58,122 nucleotides of DNA from Desulfamplus sp. (lineage in GTDB: Bacteria; Desulfobacterota; Desulfobacteria; Desulfobacterales; Desulfobacteraceae): assembly GCA_015232555.1 (NCBI GenBank), contig JADFZJ010000022.1, positions 1 through 58,122 of the forward strand, given 5' to 3'. The stretch's first letter is position 1. Every line of letters starts with the position of its first letter. A program made the translations under genes and the position numbers. A model generated the notes under the pieces. The model did no database searches and was not told where the DNA came from. It saw nothing but the letters and a program-made list of their open reading frames with translations. Positions 10,301-17,962 of this stretch are shown here, in pieces.

Positions 10301-10570
10301 CACAAGCGTATTCTTGAAAAAGGAACATTTACAAAAAAAGAGAGTTCTATACATCAAACCTTGATGAATGTAAAAAAATCAACTGATGAACGAGTATTGA
10401 TAAACAACAGAATGGTTGAAAATGAAGATTATTTTTCACGCCTTCTTATGCCTCTTGTAATTAAAGGTTTTAGGCAGGTAAATATCAATCTTAATCCTGA
10501 TACAGCAATTTTTATCAATAACTGTGTCGCTAAAGAGTATATTAATGAGTATCAAGGAGTTTACGTATAG
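7337..10570 (+). CDS. hsdR: Type I restriction enzyme, R subunit (HsdR)
   Basis: The protein has 1077 residues. The PD-(D/E)XK nuclease signature is visible as FRPDITLLINGMPLAFIEVKKP (about residues 146-167: Asp, then Glu-x-Lys). The SF2 translocase has Walker A HTQGSGKTALS (about 339), a Walker B/DEAD-like FLDEVHRSY (about 452), GLTGTPL motif III and a later helicase lobe (LLTGFDAKRLKKLYI, TLTRVNRPYK). The C-terminal ~300 residues are helical and may contact HsdM. It cleaves unmethylated DNA after ATP-driven translocation, in complex with HsdM2S. Residues ~55-80 contain a repetitive Lys/Asp-rich stretch (LKDGLKEDLKDSL). An alternative start at 7346 is equally plausible. Confidence 0.95.
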   Translation: MQDMSFNENTRVKIPAILHLCRLGYEYLSLSDAKKDDETNIFTDIFEQSITRINAKSHDENLKDGLKEDLKDSLQQDFKDNVKIDTKRVLQDISLCLDNDDLGKSFYQMLTANVRIRLIDFEDFTNNSFHVVTELTYKNGDDEFRPDITLLINGMPLAFIEVKKPNNHEGILAERDRINSRFKNPKFKRFINISQLLVFSNNMEYDSDSIEPIQGAFYSSTSLNEANFNCFREEEDLNISALLKPEDERIENFVLKDNNLIAIKHSPEFATNKAPNTPTNRILTSLFSYERFAFILKYCIVYVKETNGIEKHIMRYPQLFATKAIENRLDRGIKKGIIWHTQGSGKTALSSYNVHYLTDYFQKKNIIPKFYFIVDRIDLMNQAKREFTIRGLTVHTVNSKDELQKSFRQRKAIHNLTGNREITVVNIQKFKEDTSILQQIDYDIDIQRVYFLDEVHRSYNPNGSFLANLLSSDKDAALIGLTGTPLIIEGKKSTVIFGDYIHKYYYNASIADGYTLRLIREGIETNYKIQLEEALKQIEILKGDIDKRELYAHQHFVEPMLDYIIQDFIKSRIRFADYSIGGMVVCDSSEQAKMLFKLFIKKYNQAQLAYSQQKNAYNQQQTNLEGAGRSGAFSASDDDICNICEPVAEYASYKKNPQGNLTASLILHDIGSKDDRKAEIEGFKEGKIDLLFVYNMLLTGFDAKRLKKLYIGRIIKDHNLLQTLTRVNRPYKKFRYGFVVDFADIRSEFDKTNREYFEELQSELGDEMENYSNLFKSRQEIEADILDIKEMLFHFDLTNGEIFSQQISQISDKREILRIKKALENAKNLFNIIRMYGHNDLIEKLDFKKLNQLYNETVRHLELINLKESLENKADTTNLLNAALENILFMFRKISEEEMIIADKLKDILRKTRESLNANFDKKDPKFISLYEELKSIFEKKNLDEITQDEMKDNIVYLQQIFDKVAELNRQNNLLKAKYDFDEKYARIHKRILEKGTFTKKESSIHQTLMNVKKSTDERVLINNRMVENEDYFSRLLMPLVIKGFRQVNINLNPDTAIFINNCVAKEYINEYQGVYV

Positions 10571-10610
10571 TTTAAGAAAAGAAAGAATATTTTTCAAAGC
10601 AGCCTTTGTC

Positions 10611-10700
10611 AGCCGTTGAGCTGAAGCTCTCGGCTAACCATAAAAGAAGCCCGCTTAAGCGGGCTTGGGTAAAAATCAGCCCAGAGCTTCAGCTCAGGGC
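10611..10700 (+). repeat. Three tandem hairpins between hsdR and hsdM
   Basis: Hairpin 1 (10611-10635) has arms AGCCG/CGGCT and GAGCT/AGCTC. Hairpin 2 (10647-10666) is a perfect 20-base palindrome built on AAGCCCGC/GCGGGCTT. Hairpin 3 (10679-10700) has arms GCCC/GGGC and GAGCT/AGCTC. In addition, the 13-mer at 10618-10630 is the exact reverse complement of 10683-10695, so hairpins 1 and 3 could pair with each other and enclose hairpin 2. Hairpin 2 lacks a T-run. A partial terminator or mRNA-processing role separating hsdR from hsdMS is inference. Confidence 0.7.
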
Positions 10701-10758
10701 GATAAAAATTTAAATTTAAAAAATATGTTACTAACAAATCAAGGAATGTCCGAAAATA

Positions 10759-12390
10759 ATGACAGAAAATGATTTTACCACAAAAACAAAAGAACTTATC
10801 GACAATCTAAAAGGAATTTGTGCAAATCACGGGCTTGGTAATGACGGCAATGAGTTTAAAATCATCACACAAGCCTTTCTTTATAAGTTTATGAATGACA
10901 AGTTTGGCTATGAGGTAAAAGAGCTTGAGACAAAGTTAAAAAAATCATCTAACTGGGAGCAGGAGATTGCAAAATATTCTGACCAAGATTATGAGATGCT
11001 GCTTCTTACTCTCCCGCCTGACAGTGCAAAATTAAAGCGTGAGCATTTTCTCTCTTATCTGTACAACAGGCAGAACGAGAGTGAATACGCAAAACTTTTT
11101 GATGATACTTTGCGTGATATTGCAATATTTAATAACGATATTTTTTCAGTAAAGACAGAAGAGGGTGAAAGAGTTATTCTGTTTGACGAATTATCCACTT
11201 TTATCACTGGCAGTTCGCAAAAAAGAGATAATTTCTGCAAAGCTCTTGTCAGTCAGTTGGTAAATTTTAATTTTGAGAAAATCTTTAATCAAAAGTTTGA
11301 TTTTTTCTCTGATATTTTTGAATACCTGATTAAAGATTACAACAAAGACGGCGGCGGTAAATATGCAGAATATTACACCCCAAAGGCTGTTGCTCAAATT
11401 ATAGCTTCAATTTTGGTTGATAAACCCGTCCAAAACGTTACTTGTTATGATCCAGCAGCAGGCTCTGGAACTCTGCTTATGAGTCTTGCCCATGTTATAC
11501 AAGAAGACCGATGCACTATATATTCTCAAGATATTTCTCAAAAATCATCAAGTATGCTTCGTTTGAATCTGATATTAAATAACTTGGTTCATTCCATTTC
11601 TAACATTATTCAGGGTAATACGCTGCTTCACCCTTATCATAAAAAAGGGGATAAGTTAGCAGCCTTTGATTACATTGTGTCAAATCCGCCGTTTAAACTT
11701 GATTTTAGTGATTGGCATAATGATTTAGATTCAAAAGAGAACCATGAGCGTTTTTTTGCTGGCATTCCCAATATTCCAAAAAAAGATAAAGACAAGATGG
11801 CGATTTATCTTCTGTTTATCCAGCACATCATGTTTTCGCTTTCAGAAAGAGGTAAAGCTGCTGTTGTTGTGCCGACAGGCTTTATTACAGCACAAAGCGG
11901 AATAGAAAAGAGAATCCGCCAGCGACTTGTTGAAAAAAAGATGCTGCGAGGTGTTGTCTCTATGCCGAGCAATATTTTTGCAACTACAGGTACAAACGTC
12001 TCTGTGATTTTCTTAGATAAAGCAAATACAAATGGCGACATTGTGCTGATGGACGCATCAAAACTTGGCACAACAGTCAAAGAAGGTAAGAATCAGAAAA
12101 CAAAACTTTCTCCAGAAGAGGAAGAGCTTATTATAAGCACATTCAACCAAAACAAGGCAGTAGAAGACTTTACGGTTATTGTATCTTATGAACAGATTAG
12201 AGAGAAAAACTACTCGCTGAGTGCTGGTCAATATTTTGATGTCAAGATTGAGTATATTGATATTACCCCAGAAGCATTTACAGCAAAAATGGACAGTTAC
12301 AGGCAGAATTTAGACAAGCTGTTTGCAGAATCAAGAGAGCTTGAAAATGAGATTAAGAAGCAGTTGAAGGGGTTGGAATATGAAGAATAG
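10759..12390 (+). CDS. hsdM: Type I restriction-modification DNA methyltransferase (HsdM)
   Basis: The protein has 543 residues. The N-terminal HsdM helical domain (residues ~5-150) is followed by the N6-adenine methyltransferase fold. The motif preceding the SAM site reads KYAEYYTPKAVAQIIASIL, motif I is CYDPAAGSGTLLMSL (about 230-245), and the catalytic motif IV is SNPPF (about 310). The C-terminal region ends in a coiled-coil-like stretch. It methylates adenine in both strands of the HsdS target and is the core of the restriction complex. It overlaps hsdS by 11 nt. A short AAGGA lies about 14 bases before the ATG. Confidence 0.95.
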   Translation: MTENDFTTKTKELIDNLKGICANHGLGNDGNEFKIITQAFLYKFMNDKFGYEVKELETKLKKSSNWEQEIAKYSDQDYEMLLLTLPPDSAKLKREHFLSYLYNRQNESEYAKLFDDTLRDIAIFNNDIFSVKTEEGERVILFDELSTFITGSSQKRDNFCKALVSQLVNFNFEKIFNQKFDFFSDIFEYLIKDYNKDGGGKYAEYYTPKAVAQIIASILVDKPVQNVTCYDPAAGSGTLLMSLAHVIQEDRCTIYSQDISQKSSSMLRLNLILNNLVHSISNIIQGNTLLHPYHKKGDKLAAFDYIVSNPPFKLDFSDWHNDLDSKENHERFFAGIPNIPKKDKDKMAIYLLFIQHIMFSLSERGKAAVVVPTGFITAQSGIEKRIRQRLVEKKMLRGVVSMPSNIFATTGTNVSVIFLDKANTNGDIVLMDASKLGTTVKEGKNQKTKLSPEEEELIISTFNQNKAVEDFTVIVSYEQIREKNYSLSAGQYFDVKIEYIDITPEAFTAKMDSYRQNLDKLFAESRELENEIKKQLKGLEYEE

Positions 12391-13600
12391 GACTCTAAAA
12401 CTGAGCGATATTGCAACAATAAAAAATGGTTCTACTCCAGATACAAATAATTCACAATATTTTGATGGTGATATAATCTGGATAACACCTAAAGATTTAT
12501 CAGATCAAAATCAACGCTATATTTATAAAGGAGCAAGAAACATAACAAAGGAAGGTCTGTCTTCATGTTCAGCCTCATTACTCCCCAAGAATACTATTTT
12601 GTTGTCAAGTAGAGCCCCTATTGGATTATTATCAATTGCTGGTATAGAATTATGTACAAATCAAGGTTTTAAAAATATAATATTAGATACAATACAAGCC
12701 AACCCTGAATTTATTTATTATTATCTTAAGACTCAATTAAAATTTATTACATTATTAGGAAGTGGTACTACTTTTAAAGAAGTGTCTAAAGCAAGTTTAG
12801 ATAAATTTGAAATAAATATACCAGATATAACTTCACAACAAAAAATCGCCTCTGTCCTCTCATCTCTTGACGCAAAAATTGAGCTAAACAACCGCATCAA
12901 TGCAGAATTAGAAGCTATGGCAAAGACTTTATATGATTATTGGTTTGTGCAGTTTAATTTTCCTGATAAAAACGGCAAGCCCTACAAGTTAAGCGGTGGT
13001 AAGATGGTATGGAATGAGGAATTGAAACGGGAGATTCCAGAGGGGTGGGAGGTTGGTAATTTAAGTGATATTGCAAATATTACTATGGGTCAATCACCTC
13101 GTGGAGAGTCTTATAATGAAAATCGTGAGGGTATAATATTTTTTCAGGGCTGCACTGATTTTGGAAACCGTTTTCCTTCTATTCGGCAATATACCAATGA
13201 ACCGACCCGTTTTGCAAAAGAAGGTGATATTTTATTAAGTGTTCGTGCTCCTGTTGGAACTATTAATATTGCAAATAAAGATTGTTGTATCGGTCGTGGG
13301 CTTGCTGCTTTAAATAGTAAAGATGGCTGCATTACATATTTATGGGGTGTAATGATGAATTTAAAGCAGATATTTGACAGAAGAAATGTTGACGGTACTA
13401 CATTCGGTTCTATTACAAAAGATGACTTATTTTCTCTAAAAATTATTAAGCCAACAAAAGATATTTTAAATTGGTATCATTCATTAATTAACCCTGCTTT
13501 TCATAAACAGAATAAAATAGAACTGGAGAATATACAACTTTCTGAACTTCGTGATTTCCTTCTCCCAATGCTCATGAACGGGCAGGTTAAGGTTGTGTGA
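12380..13600 (+). CDS. hsdS: Type I restriction-modification specificity subunit (HsdS)
   Basis: The protein has 406 residues with two target-recognition domains separated by helical spacers. TRD1 spans residues ~1-155, with the spacer SQQKIASVLSSLDAKIELNN and MAKTLYDYWFVQFNFP at about 155-200. TRD2 spans ~215-375 (GWEVGNLSDIANITMGQSP). HsdS determines the bipartite recognition sequence, which cannot be predicted by eye. The reading frame is intact across both TRDs. The start overlaps hsdM by 11 nt, so the two are translationally coupled. Confidence 0.95.
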   Translation: MKNRTLKLSDIATIKNGSTPDTNNSQYFDGDIIWITPKDLSDQNQRYIYKGARNITKEGLSSCSASLLPKNTILLSSRAPIGLLSIAGIELCTNQGFKNIILDTIQANPEFIYYYLKTQLKFITLLGSGTTFKEVSKASLDKFEINIPDITSQQKIASVLSSLDAKIELNNRINAELEAMAKTLYDYWFVQFNFPDKNGKPYKLSGGKMVWNEELKREIPEGWEVGNLSDIANITMGQSPRGESYNENREGIIFFQGCTDFGNRFPSIRQYTNEPTRFAKEGDILLSVRAPVGTINIANKDCCIGRGLAALNSKDGCITYLWGVMMNLKQIFDRRNVDGTTFGSITKDDLFSLKIIKPTKDILNWYHSLINPAFHKQNKIELENIQLSELRDFLLPMLMNGQVKVV

Positions 13601-14062
13601 TGTGGTTGGTATTCACAATTTTATGATTTTCAAAGAGTTTAAAATGGTCGGCTGCATTGTAAAAAGTTTAGGAAATAGATATTTTGTATCGGTAAACAAC
13701 TACAACATAATACAATGAAAGAGATAGACTTTGCCTTACAGGTGAGTTTAGGACTTATTGAAATTTAATATATGAGGTAAAAGGCAAATCTTTTTCCAAA
13801 AGGCTCATGACTCGTGGCTTTTTATCCGCGATAACTCATGAGCTTTTTTCTTTTCTAACGATTTGATTGAATCTATTGATATAATTTCATTGATATAATC
13901 TATCCATTTTAATTTAAGTAGTGAAATTATCAATTTGCATATTGTAGTGTTTCTATCTATTTTTTTACTGTGCAAATACAGCATTTTGATAATTTAAGGT
14001 GAGCTTATCAACAATTAAATTTCAAATTAAGCATCAAATTTTATAGTTAGGAAATATAAAAC
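13601..14062 (+). other. 462-bp intergenic region between hsdS and selD
   Basis: Contains the terminator-like hairpin at 13798-13849. The remainder is very AT-rich with no ORF longer than about 25 codons and no recognisable RNA gene. The 200 bases upstream of selD presumably hold its promoter, but I cannot pick a convincing -35/-10 pair. Confidence 0.5.
13798..13849 (+). terminator. Probable intrinsic terminator after the hsd genes
   Basis: AAAAGGCTCATGA (13798-13810) pairs, with one bulged G, with TCATGAGCTTTT (13836-13847), and the descending arm runs into six Ts. The ~25-nt loop is long. It lies 200 bases after hsdS and before selD, a sensible place for transcript termination. Confidence 0.6.
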
Positions 14063-15145
14063 ATGACAGACAGCTATTCTGAGTCTAAAGAGAGTTGTGC
14101 AACAGGCTCGACAGTTCAATTAACTAAAAACGTAAAAGGTGCTGGCTGAGCTTCCAAACTGTCTCCAGAGGCTCTGGAGAGAGCATTATGCGGACTGCCG
14201 TTTCCAACAGATGAGAATGTGCTGATTGGTATAGGAACTTCTGACGATGCTGGAGTATATAAGATATCAGACGAGCTTGCCCTGATTCAGACAGTCGATT
14301 TTTTTACTCCAATTGTTGATAACCCGTTTGATTTTGGCAGAATCGCTGCTGCTAACGCCCTTTCTGATGTCTATGCAATGGGCGGAGTTCCTAAAACTGC
14401 CATGAACCTTGTTGCATTTCCATTGGAGAAATTAGGAGGCGAGGTTCTGCGGGAGGTTTTGTTAGGGGGAATCGCAATACTAAAAGAGGCAGAGACAGTT
14501 GTTTTAGGCGGACATAGTATTGAAGATGATGAGTTCAAATATGGTCTTTCTGTAACTGGTTTTGTCCACCCTAAAAAAATACTTGCCAATCAAGGCTTAA
14601 AAAACGGCGATTGCCTTATACTTACCAAGCCCATTGGAACTGGTATTATCAATACTGCAATTAAAGGCGGTTTAGCATCTGAATCTACAGTTAAAATGGC
14701 TGTACAAATTATGGCAGCTCTTAATAAGTATGCTGCAAAAGTTATGATAGATTTTCCTATTACAGCATGTACAGATATCACAGGTTTTGGGCTGCTTGGG
14801 CATATTGCGGAGATGATCTTTGGAACAAATATAGGGGTAAAAATAGACTCTTCTCTTGTTCCAATACTGCCTGAAACATTTGATTTCGCATCAATGGGCT
14901 TGGTTCCGTCAGGTTCCCACCGCAACAGAAAATTCAGGCAGAACATGGTGAATTTAAAATCTAATGTAACCCCTGTGATGAGGGATATTCTGTTTGATCC
15001 TCAGACCTCTGGTGGACTGTTAATCGGGTGTCCTGAAGATCAATCGCAAAGTCTTGTAAATCGTATGATTGATAATGGAGTTGAACACGCAGCAATTATT
15101 GGTCAGGTTTATGATAATGCAAAAGGAATTATTTTTGTTGAATAG
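14063..15145 (+). CDS. selD: Selenide, water dikinase SelD with in-frame UGA (selenocysteine)
   Basis: The full protein is 360 residues, starting at the ATG at 14063 and reading through a TGA at 14147-14149 in the same frame. The stretch around the stop reads NVKGAG-U-ASKLSPEAL, placing the UGA at the catalytic Cys/Sec position of SelD, with the invariant Lys three residues later. Downstream motifs are all present: GTSDDAGVY, TVDFFTPIVDNPFDFG, AANALSDVYAMGG, GGHSIEDDEFKYGLSVTGF, TDITGFGLLGH and FDPQTSGGLL. A start at 14219, after the UGA, would delete the catalytic loop. The enzyme makes selenophosphate from selenide and ATP, the Se donor for tRNA-Sec and selenouridine. A SECIS-like hairpin follows the UGA, and yedF lies 67 nt downstream. 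Confidence 0.94.
14147..14180 (+). promoter_or_regulatory. UGA (Sec) codon and bacterial SECIS-like hairpin in selD
   Basis: The UGA at 14147-14149 is followed after 12 nt by a perfect 7-bp stem (TCTCCAG, 14162-14168, with CTGGAGA, 14174-14180) closing a five-base loop AGGCU. Spacing (apical loop 20-24 nt after UGA) and a guanine-containing small loop fit bacterial SECIS elements bound by SelB. The hairpin lies inside the coding frame, as bacterial SECIS elements do. Confidence 0.85.
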
Positions 15146-15212
15146 TCATTGTCAAGCCTCACATATCTTTGGTGTAACGAATTTATTAAAATATACATAA
15201 GGGAAATAGATA

Positions 15213-15860
15213 ATGTCACAAATACTTGATGCCCGCGGGCTGTCATGTCCAGCACCTGTTCTTATGGCAAAAAAAGCAATAGAATCAGACAGCAATCTTC
15301 AAGAAATTATAATAACAGTAGATAATGAAGCATCTATGGAAAATGTTTCTCGTTTCCTAACTTCAAGAGAGTTTAGTGTTACGGTATCTCAAGATGGCAG
15401 TGATTTTAGAATCAAGGGAAATTCGACAAAGAACGATATAGACACTTTGCCCGAAACGCTTCAATCTAATCCTCCACAGTCAAATATCAGCCCGTCCCAA
15501 ACACAAATTTCAGAGACGCATAAACAGAAGATTATGGTTCTTGCCGCAACTGACAGAATGGGTTTTGGAGATGATGATTTAGGCAAAAAACTTATGATAA
15601 GTTTTATTAAAACCATTAAAGAGATGGGAGATGAGCTTTGGAGACTTGTGTTTGTTAATAACGGAGTCAAGCTCGCTATTGAGGGTTCGCCAGTAATTCA
15701 AGAGTTGTTAGAGTATGAATCAAGTGGACTTAAAATCATGGTGTGCGGTACCTGCCTGACCCATTTTAATCTTATGGATTCCAAACGAGTTGGTGAGACT
15801 ACAAATATGCTTGATATTGTAACTGCAATGCAGCTTGCGGATAAAGTTATCAAGATTTGA
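15213..15860 (+). CDS. yedF: Selenium metabolism protein YedF (TusA-like + DsrE-like fusion)
   Basis: The protein has 215 residues. Residues 1-75 are a TusA/SirA-like domain with the persulfide/selenide-carrying Cys in DARGLSCPAPVLMAKK. A Ser/Pro/Gln-rich linker (~80-105) leads to a DsrE/F-like domain (IMVLAATDRMGFGDDDLG) with a second cysteine pair CGTC around residue 178. This architecture is the YedF family, almost always beside selD in selenium-using anaerobes and thought to deliver reduced selenium to SelD. The exact chemistry is not established. The ATG follows GGGAAATAGATA. Confidence 0.92.
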   Translation: MSQILDARGLSCPAPVLMAKKAIESDSNLQEIIITVDNEASMENVSRFLTSREFSVTVSQDGSDFRIKGNSTKNDIDTLPETLQSNPPQSNISPSQTQISETHKQKIMVLAATDRMGFGDDDLGKKLMISFIKTIKEMGDELWRLVFVNNGVKLAIEGSPVIQELLEYESSGLKIMVCGTCLTHFNLMDSKRVGETTNMLDIVTAMQLADKVIKI

Positions 15861-15870
15861 GATTGGTGCA

Positions 15871-15968
15871 TAGATGGTTGTTCTCATGTAGAGACGATTA
15901 TTTTCATTTAGAGATGATTGTTTTGAAATAGAGATGATTGTTTTGAAATAGAGATGGTTGTTTTGACG
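15871..15968 (+). repeat. Tandem 20-bp repeat array after yedF
   Basis: Four full 20-bp units start at 15889, 15909, 15929 and 15949, with a shorter diverged unit from 15871 to 15888. Two units (15909-15928 and 15929-15948) are identical: TAGAGATGATTGTTTTGAAA. The others differ at a few positions. The array runs straight into a palindrome that also begins TAGAGA, so the units may derive from one arm of that element. It lies between the convergent yedF and ornithine cyclodeaminase-like genes. Confidence 0.85.
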
Positions 15969-15970
15969 TT

Positions 15971-15994
15971 AGAGACGCACAGCCGTGCGTCTCT
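15971..15994. repeat. Dispersed palindrome, copy 1
   Basis: Arms AGAGACGCAC and GTGCGTCTCT are perfect complements around AGCC. Further copies with the same arms are at 32250, 39461 and 47838. This one lies between convergent genes and could terminate transcription in both directions. Confidence 0.85.
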
Positions 15995-16028
15995 ACAATG
16001 TAAATTCACTACAGTTTTGTTATTCTTT

Positions 16029-17009
16029 TTAAAGCTCCAGCCAAACTCCAATCCCTTTTTCTGAAGCCTTTTTGTAAACTAACGGTGCTAATGCCATATC
16101 TTCCATTGCAAGACCAAGATTGGCAGCAAAGTTTATCTCCTTATTGTTCTCACGTCCAACTTTTCTTCCTGTTACAAGCTCTCCAAGTTCAGCATAGATA
16201 TCGGGGCAATTTTGAAAATAGCCTAAGTTCTCTTTGTAATGGTTATACTGAGCAATATTGTCAGTGGTCCATTTAGATGCTTGATTAAAAGCCTCTCGCG
16301 AGAAAAACGAGTCAAAATCAACACAAGAGATAAAAGTTCCCTCATCTACCCAGCCAGCTTTTATGGTCTCGTGCGGCTGTTTCAAAATAGGTCCTGACGT
16401 AACTACAATATCACACCCTGTAACTGCTTTTTTAGGCTCGTCAACTATTTCTACCTCAATGCCAAGTTTTGTTGAAGCGTACGATGCCAATTTTTTACTC
16501 TGCTCTCTGTTTGGATCAAATGCCATAACTTTTTTTAAAGGAAACAGCACACTCATTGCCTCAAGATTTGTATGACCTTGCACCCCGCAGGCAATAATCC
16601 CGATTTTTGAAGACTCTTTTCTTGCTAAATACTTTGCAGATACAGCAGAAGCAGCACCAGTTCTCATTGCAGTTATCCATGAGCAGTCCATAACAGCTAA
16701 AGGCAATCCAGTTTCAGTGTCATTTAAAATTAGAAGACCCATTATGTAGGGAAGCCCTTTTTTTTGATTATCTGGATAGCCGCTTATCCACTTTATGCCT
16801 GCTGATCTCATGGCTGGTATGTAGGCTGGCATGGCATGTATAAAATTATCACCATTATCTCCAGGGTGAATAGCTGGTTTTGGGGGCATCTCAACATTAT
16901 TGTTTCCCATCTCAATAAATGCCCTCTCAATTATATCAATGGTGTCAGCCATTGTAACGCCAACTTTTGCGACTTCATATTTACTTAAATAAAGTAGTTT
17001 GTGATTCAT
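16029..17009 (-). CDS. Ornithine cyclodeaminase / mu-crystallin family protein
   Basis: The protein has 326 residues. The family fold is evident from MPPKPAIHPGDNGDNFIHAMPAYI and GIKWISGYPDNQKKGLPYIMGLLILNDTETGLPLAVMDCSWITAMRTGAASAVSAKYLAR, followed by the NAD(P) Rossmann segment IGIIACGVQGHTNLEAM (residues ~130-146). Members are NAD(H)-dependent: ornithine cyclodeaminases (ornithine to proline plus ammonia), alanine dehydrogenases or imine reductases; I cannot tell which. It lies 37 bp downstream of the oxidoreductase beta-subunit gene on the same strand with AGGAG before the ATG, so it is probably co-transcribed. Confidence 0.88.
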   Translation of the reverse strand: MNHKLLYLSKYEVAKVGVTMADTIDIIERAFIEMGNNNVEMPPKPAIHPGDNGDNFIHAMPAYIPAMRSAGIKWISGYPDNQKKGLPYIMGLLILNDTETGLPLAVMDCSWITAMRTGAASAVSAKYLARKESSKIGIIACGVQGHTNLEAMSVLFPLKKVMAFDPNREQSKKLASYASTKLGIEVEIVDEPKKAVTGCDIVVTSGPILKQPHETIKAGWVDEGTFISCVDFDSFFSREAFNQASKWTTDNIAQYNHYKENLGYFQNCPDIYAELGELVTGRKVGRENNKEINFAANLGLAMEDMALAPLVYKKASEKGIGVWLEL

Positions 17010-17046
17010 TATTTAATCTACTCCTAACCATTTACTTCTAATTTAA

Positions 17047-17892
17047 TTAGAAACAGGCTGCCGTCTTTTCTCCATCAAACGGATAAGATATTAAAGTGCT
17101 CGCCTGCAACACACCAATTCTTTTGTGAAAAGGTATAGACTCTTTTTGATAAAATAGACCAGTTGGAATTTTATCTCCCCACTCTAATGAGAGAACAATC
17201 GCCTTTGCAAGATCAGATGAATCGTGTCCAGTTGATTGAATGTCGTATACACGATCTTTGTACCACTGATTTGTATTTATTTTATTAAATGATACGCAAG
17301 GCTGAAGAATATCTACCATTGCAAAGCCTCTGTAGTTCATTGCAGCTTTAATAAGTTTAATTAGCTGCTCAGGATCACCAGAAAAGCCCCGAGCCACAAA
17401 ACCAGCACCAGAGCCAAGTGCAGTTGCAAGCGGGTTGAACGGGGAAGATGTTACACCATGGTTCTGGATTTTGGTTACCATTCCAAGTGCAGATGTTGGT
17501 GAAGCCTGCCCCTTAGTCAATCCATAAACCTGATTGTTGTGTACCAAAAGGGTAATATCAATGTTTCTTCTGATTGCTGCAAGAAAATGATTTCCACCCT
17601 CTCCATAGCAATCTCCATCACCTGAGTTGACCACAATGTTTAAATCGTGGTTTGCAATCTTTGCACCAGTTGCAACTGGCAGTGCTCTCCCATGAAGGCA
17701 GTGGAACATATTTCCCTGCATAAAGTGCGGAGTTTTGCCAGCCTGCCCAATACCAGATACAAACAAAATATTTTTAGGCGGAATATCAAGCTCTGCAAAA
17801 GCCTGTTTCATCGCTTTTTGGATAAGAAAATTTCCGCAGCCCGGACACCATTTATTTTCAAAATCACTATCGTAATCTTTAGGTTCAACCAT
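17047..17892 (-). CDS. korB: 2-oxoacid:ferredoxin oxidoreductase, beta subunit
   Basis: The protein has 281 residues. WCPGCGNF near the N terminus is the conserved start of KorB/PorB-type beta subunits. The thiamine pyrophosphate site reads VVNSGDGDCYGEGGNHFLAAIRRN with NNQVYGLTKGQASPTS completing it. It pairs with the alpha/gamma subunit encoded immediately upstream. The complex oxidatively decarboxylates a 2-oxoacid to the acyl-CoA using ferredoxin. 2-oxoglutarate and branched-chain or other 2-oxoacids cannot be distinguished by eye, so the symbol is provisional. AAGGA precedes the ATG. Confidence 0.9.
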   Translation of the reverse strand: MVEPKDYDSDFENKWCPGCGNFLIQKAMKQAFAELDIPPKNILFVSGIGQAGKTPHFMQGNMFHCLHGRALPVATGAKIANHDLNIVVNSGDGDCYGEGGNHFLAAIRRNIDITLLVHNNQVYGLTKGQASPTSALGMVTKIQNHGVTSSPFNPLATALGSGAGFVARGFSGDPEQLIKLIKAAMNYRGFAMVDILQPCVSFNKINTNQWYKDRVYDIQSTGHDSSDLAKAIVLSLEWGDKIPTGLFYQKESIPFHKRIGVLQASTLISYPFDGEKTAACF

Positions 17893-17962
17893 TGTTAGTG
17901 TTCCTTATATAATATATGTTCTTAATTTTTCTTAGATATTCTCAATATTTAATGATCTATTT

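Noticed and set aside
13642-13716. 24-codon ORF after hsdS
   Set aside because: Too short, no ribosome binding site of note and no recognisable sequence.
14219-14221. ATG 14219 as the selD start
   Set aside because: It would remove the catalytic loop; the frame continues upstream to ATG 14063 through a single UGA with SECIS context.
15871-15968. The tandem 20-bp repeats as a CRISPR array
   Set aside because: Units are contiguous without spacers and diverge steadily; there are no cas genes in the window.
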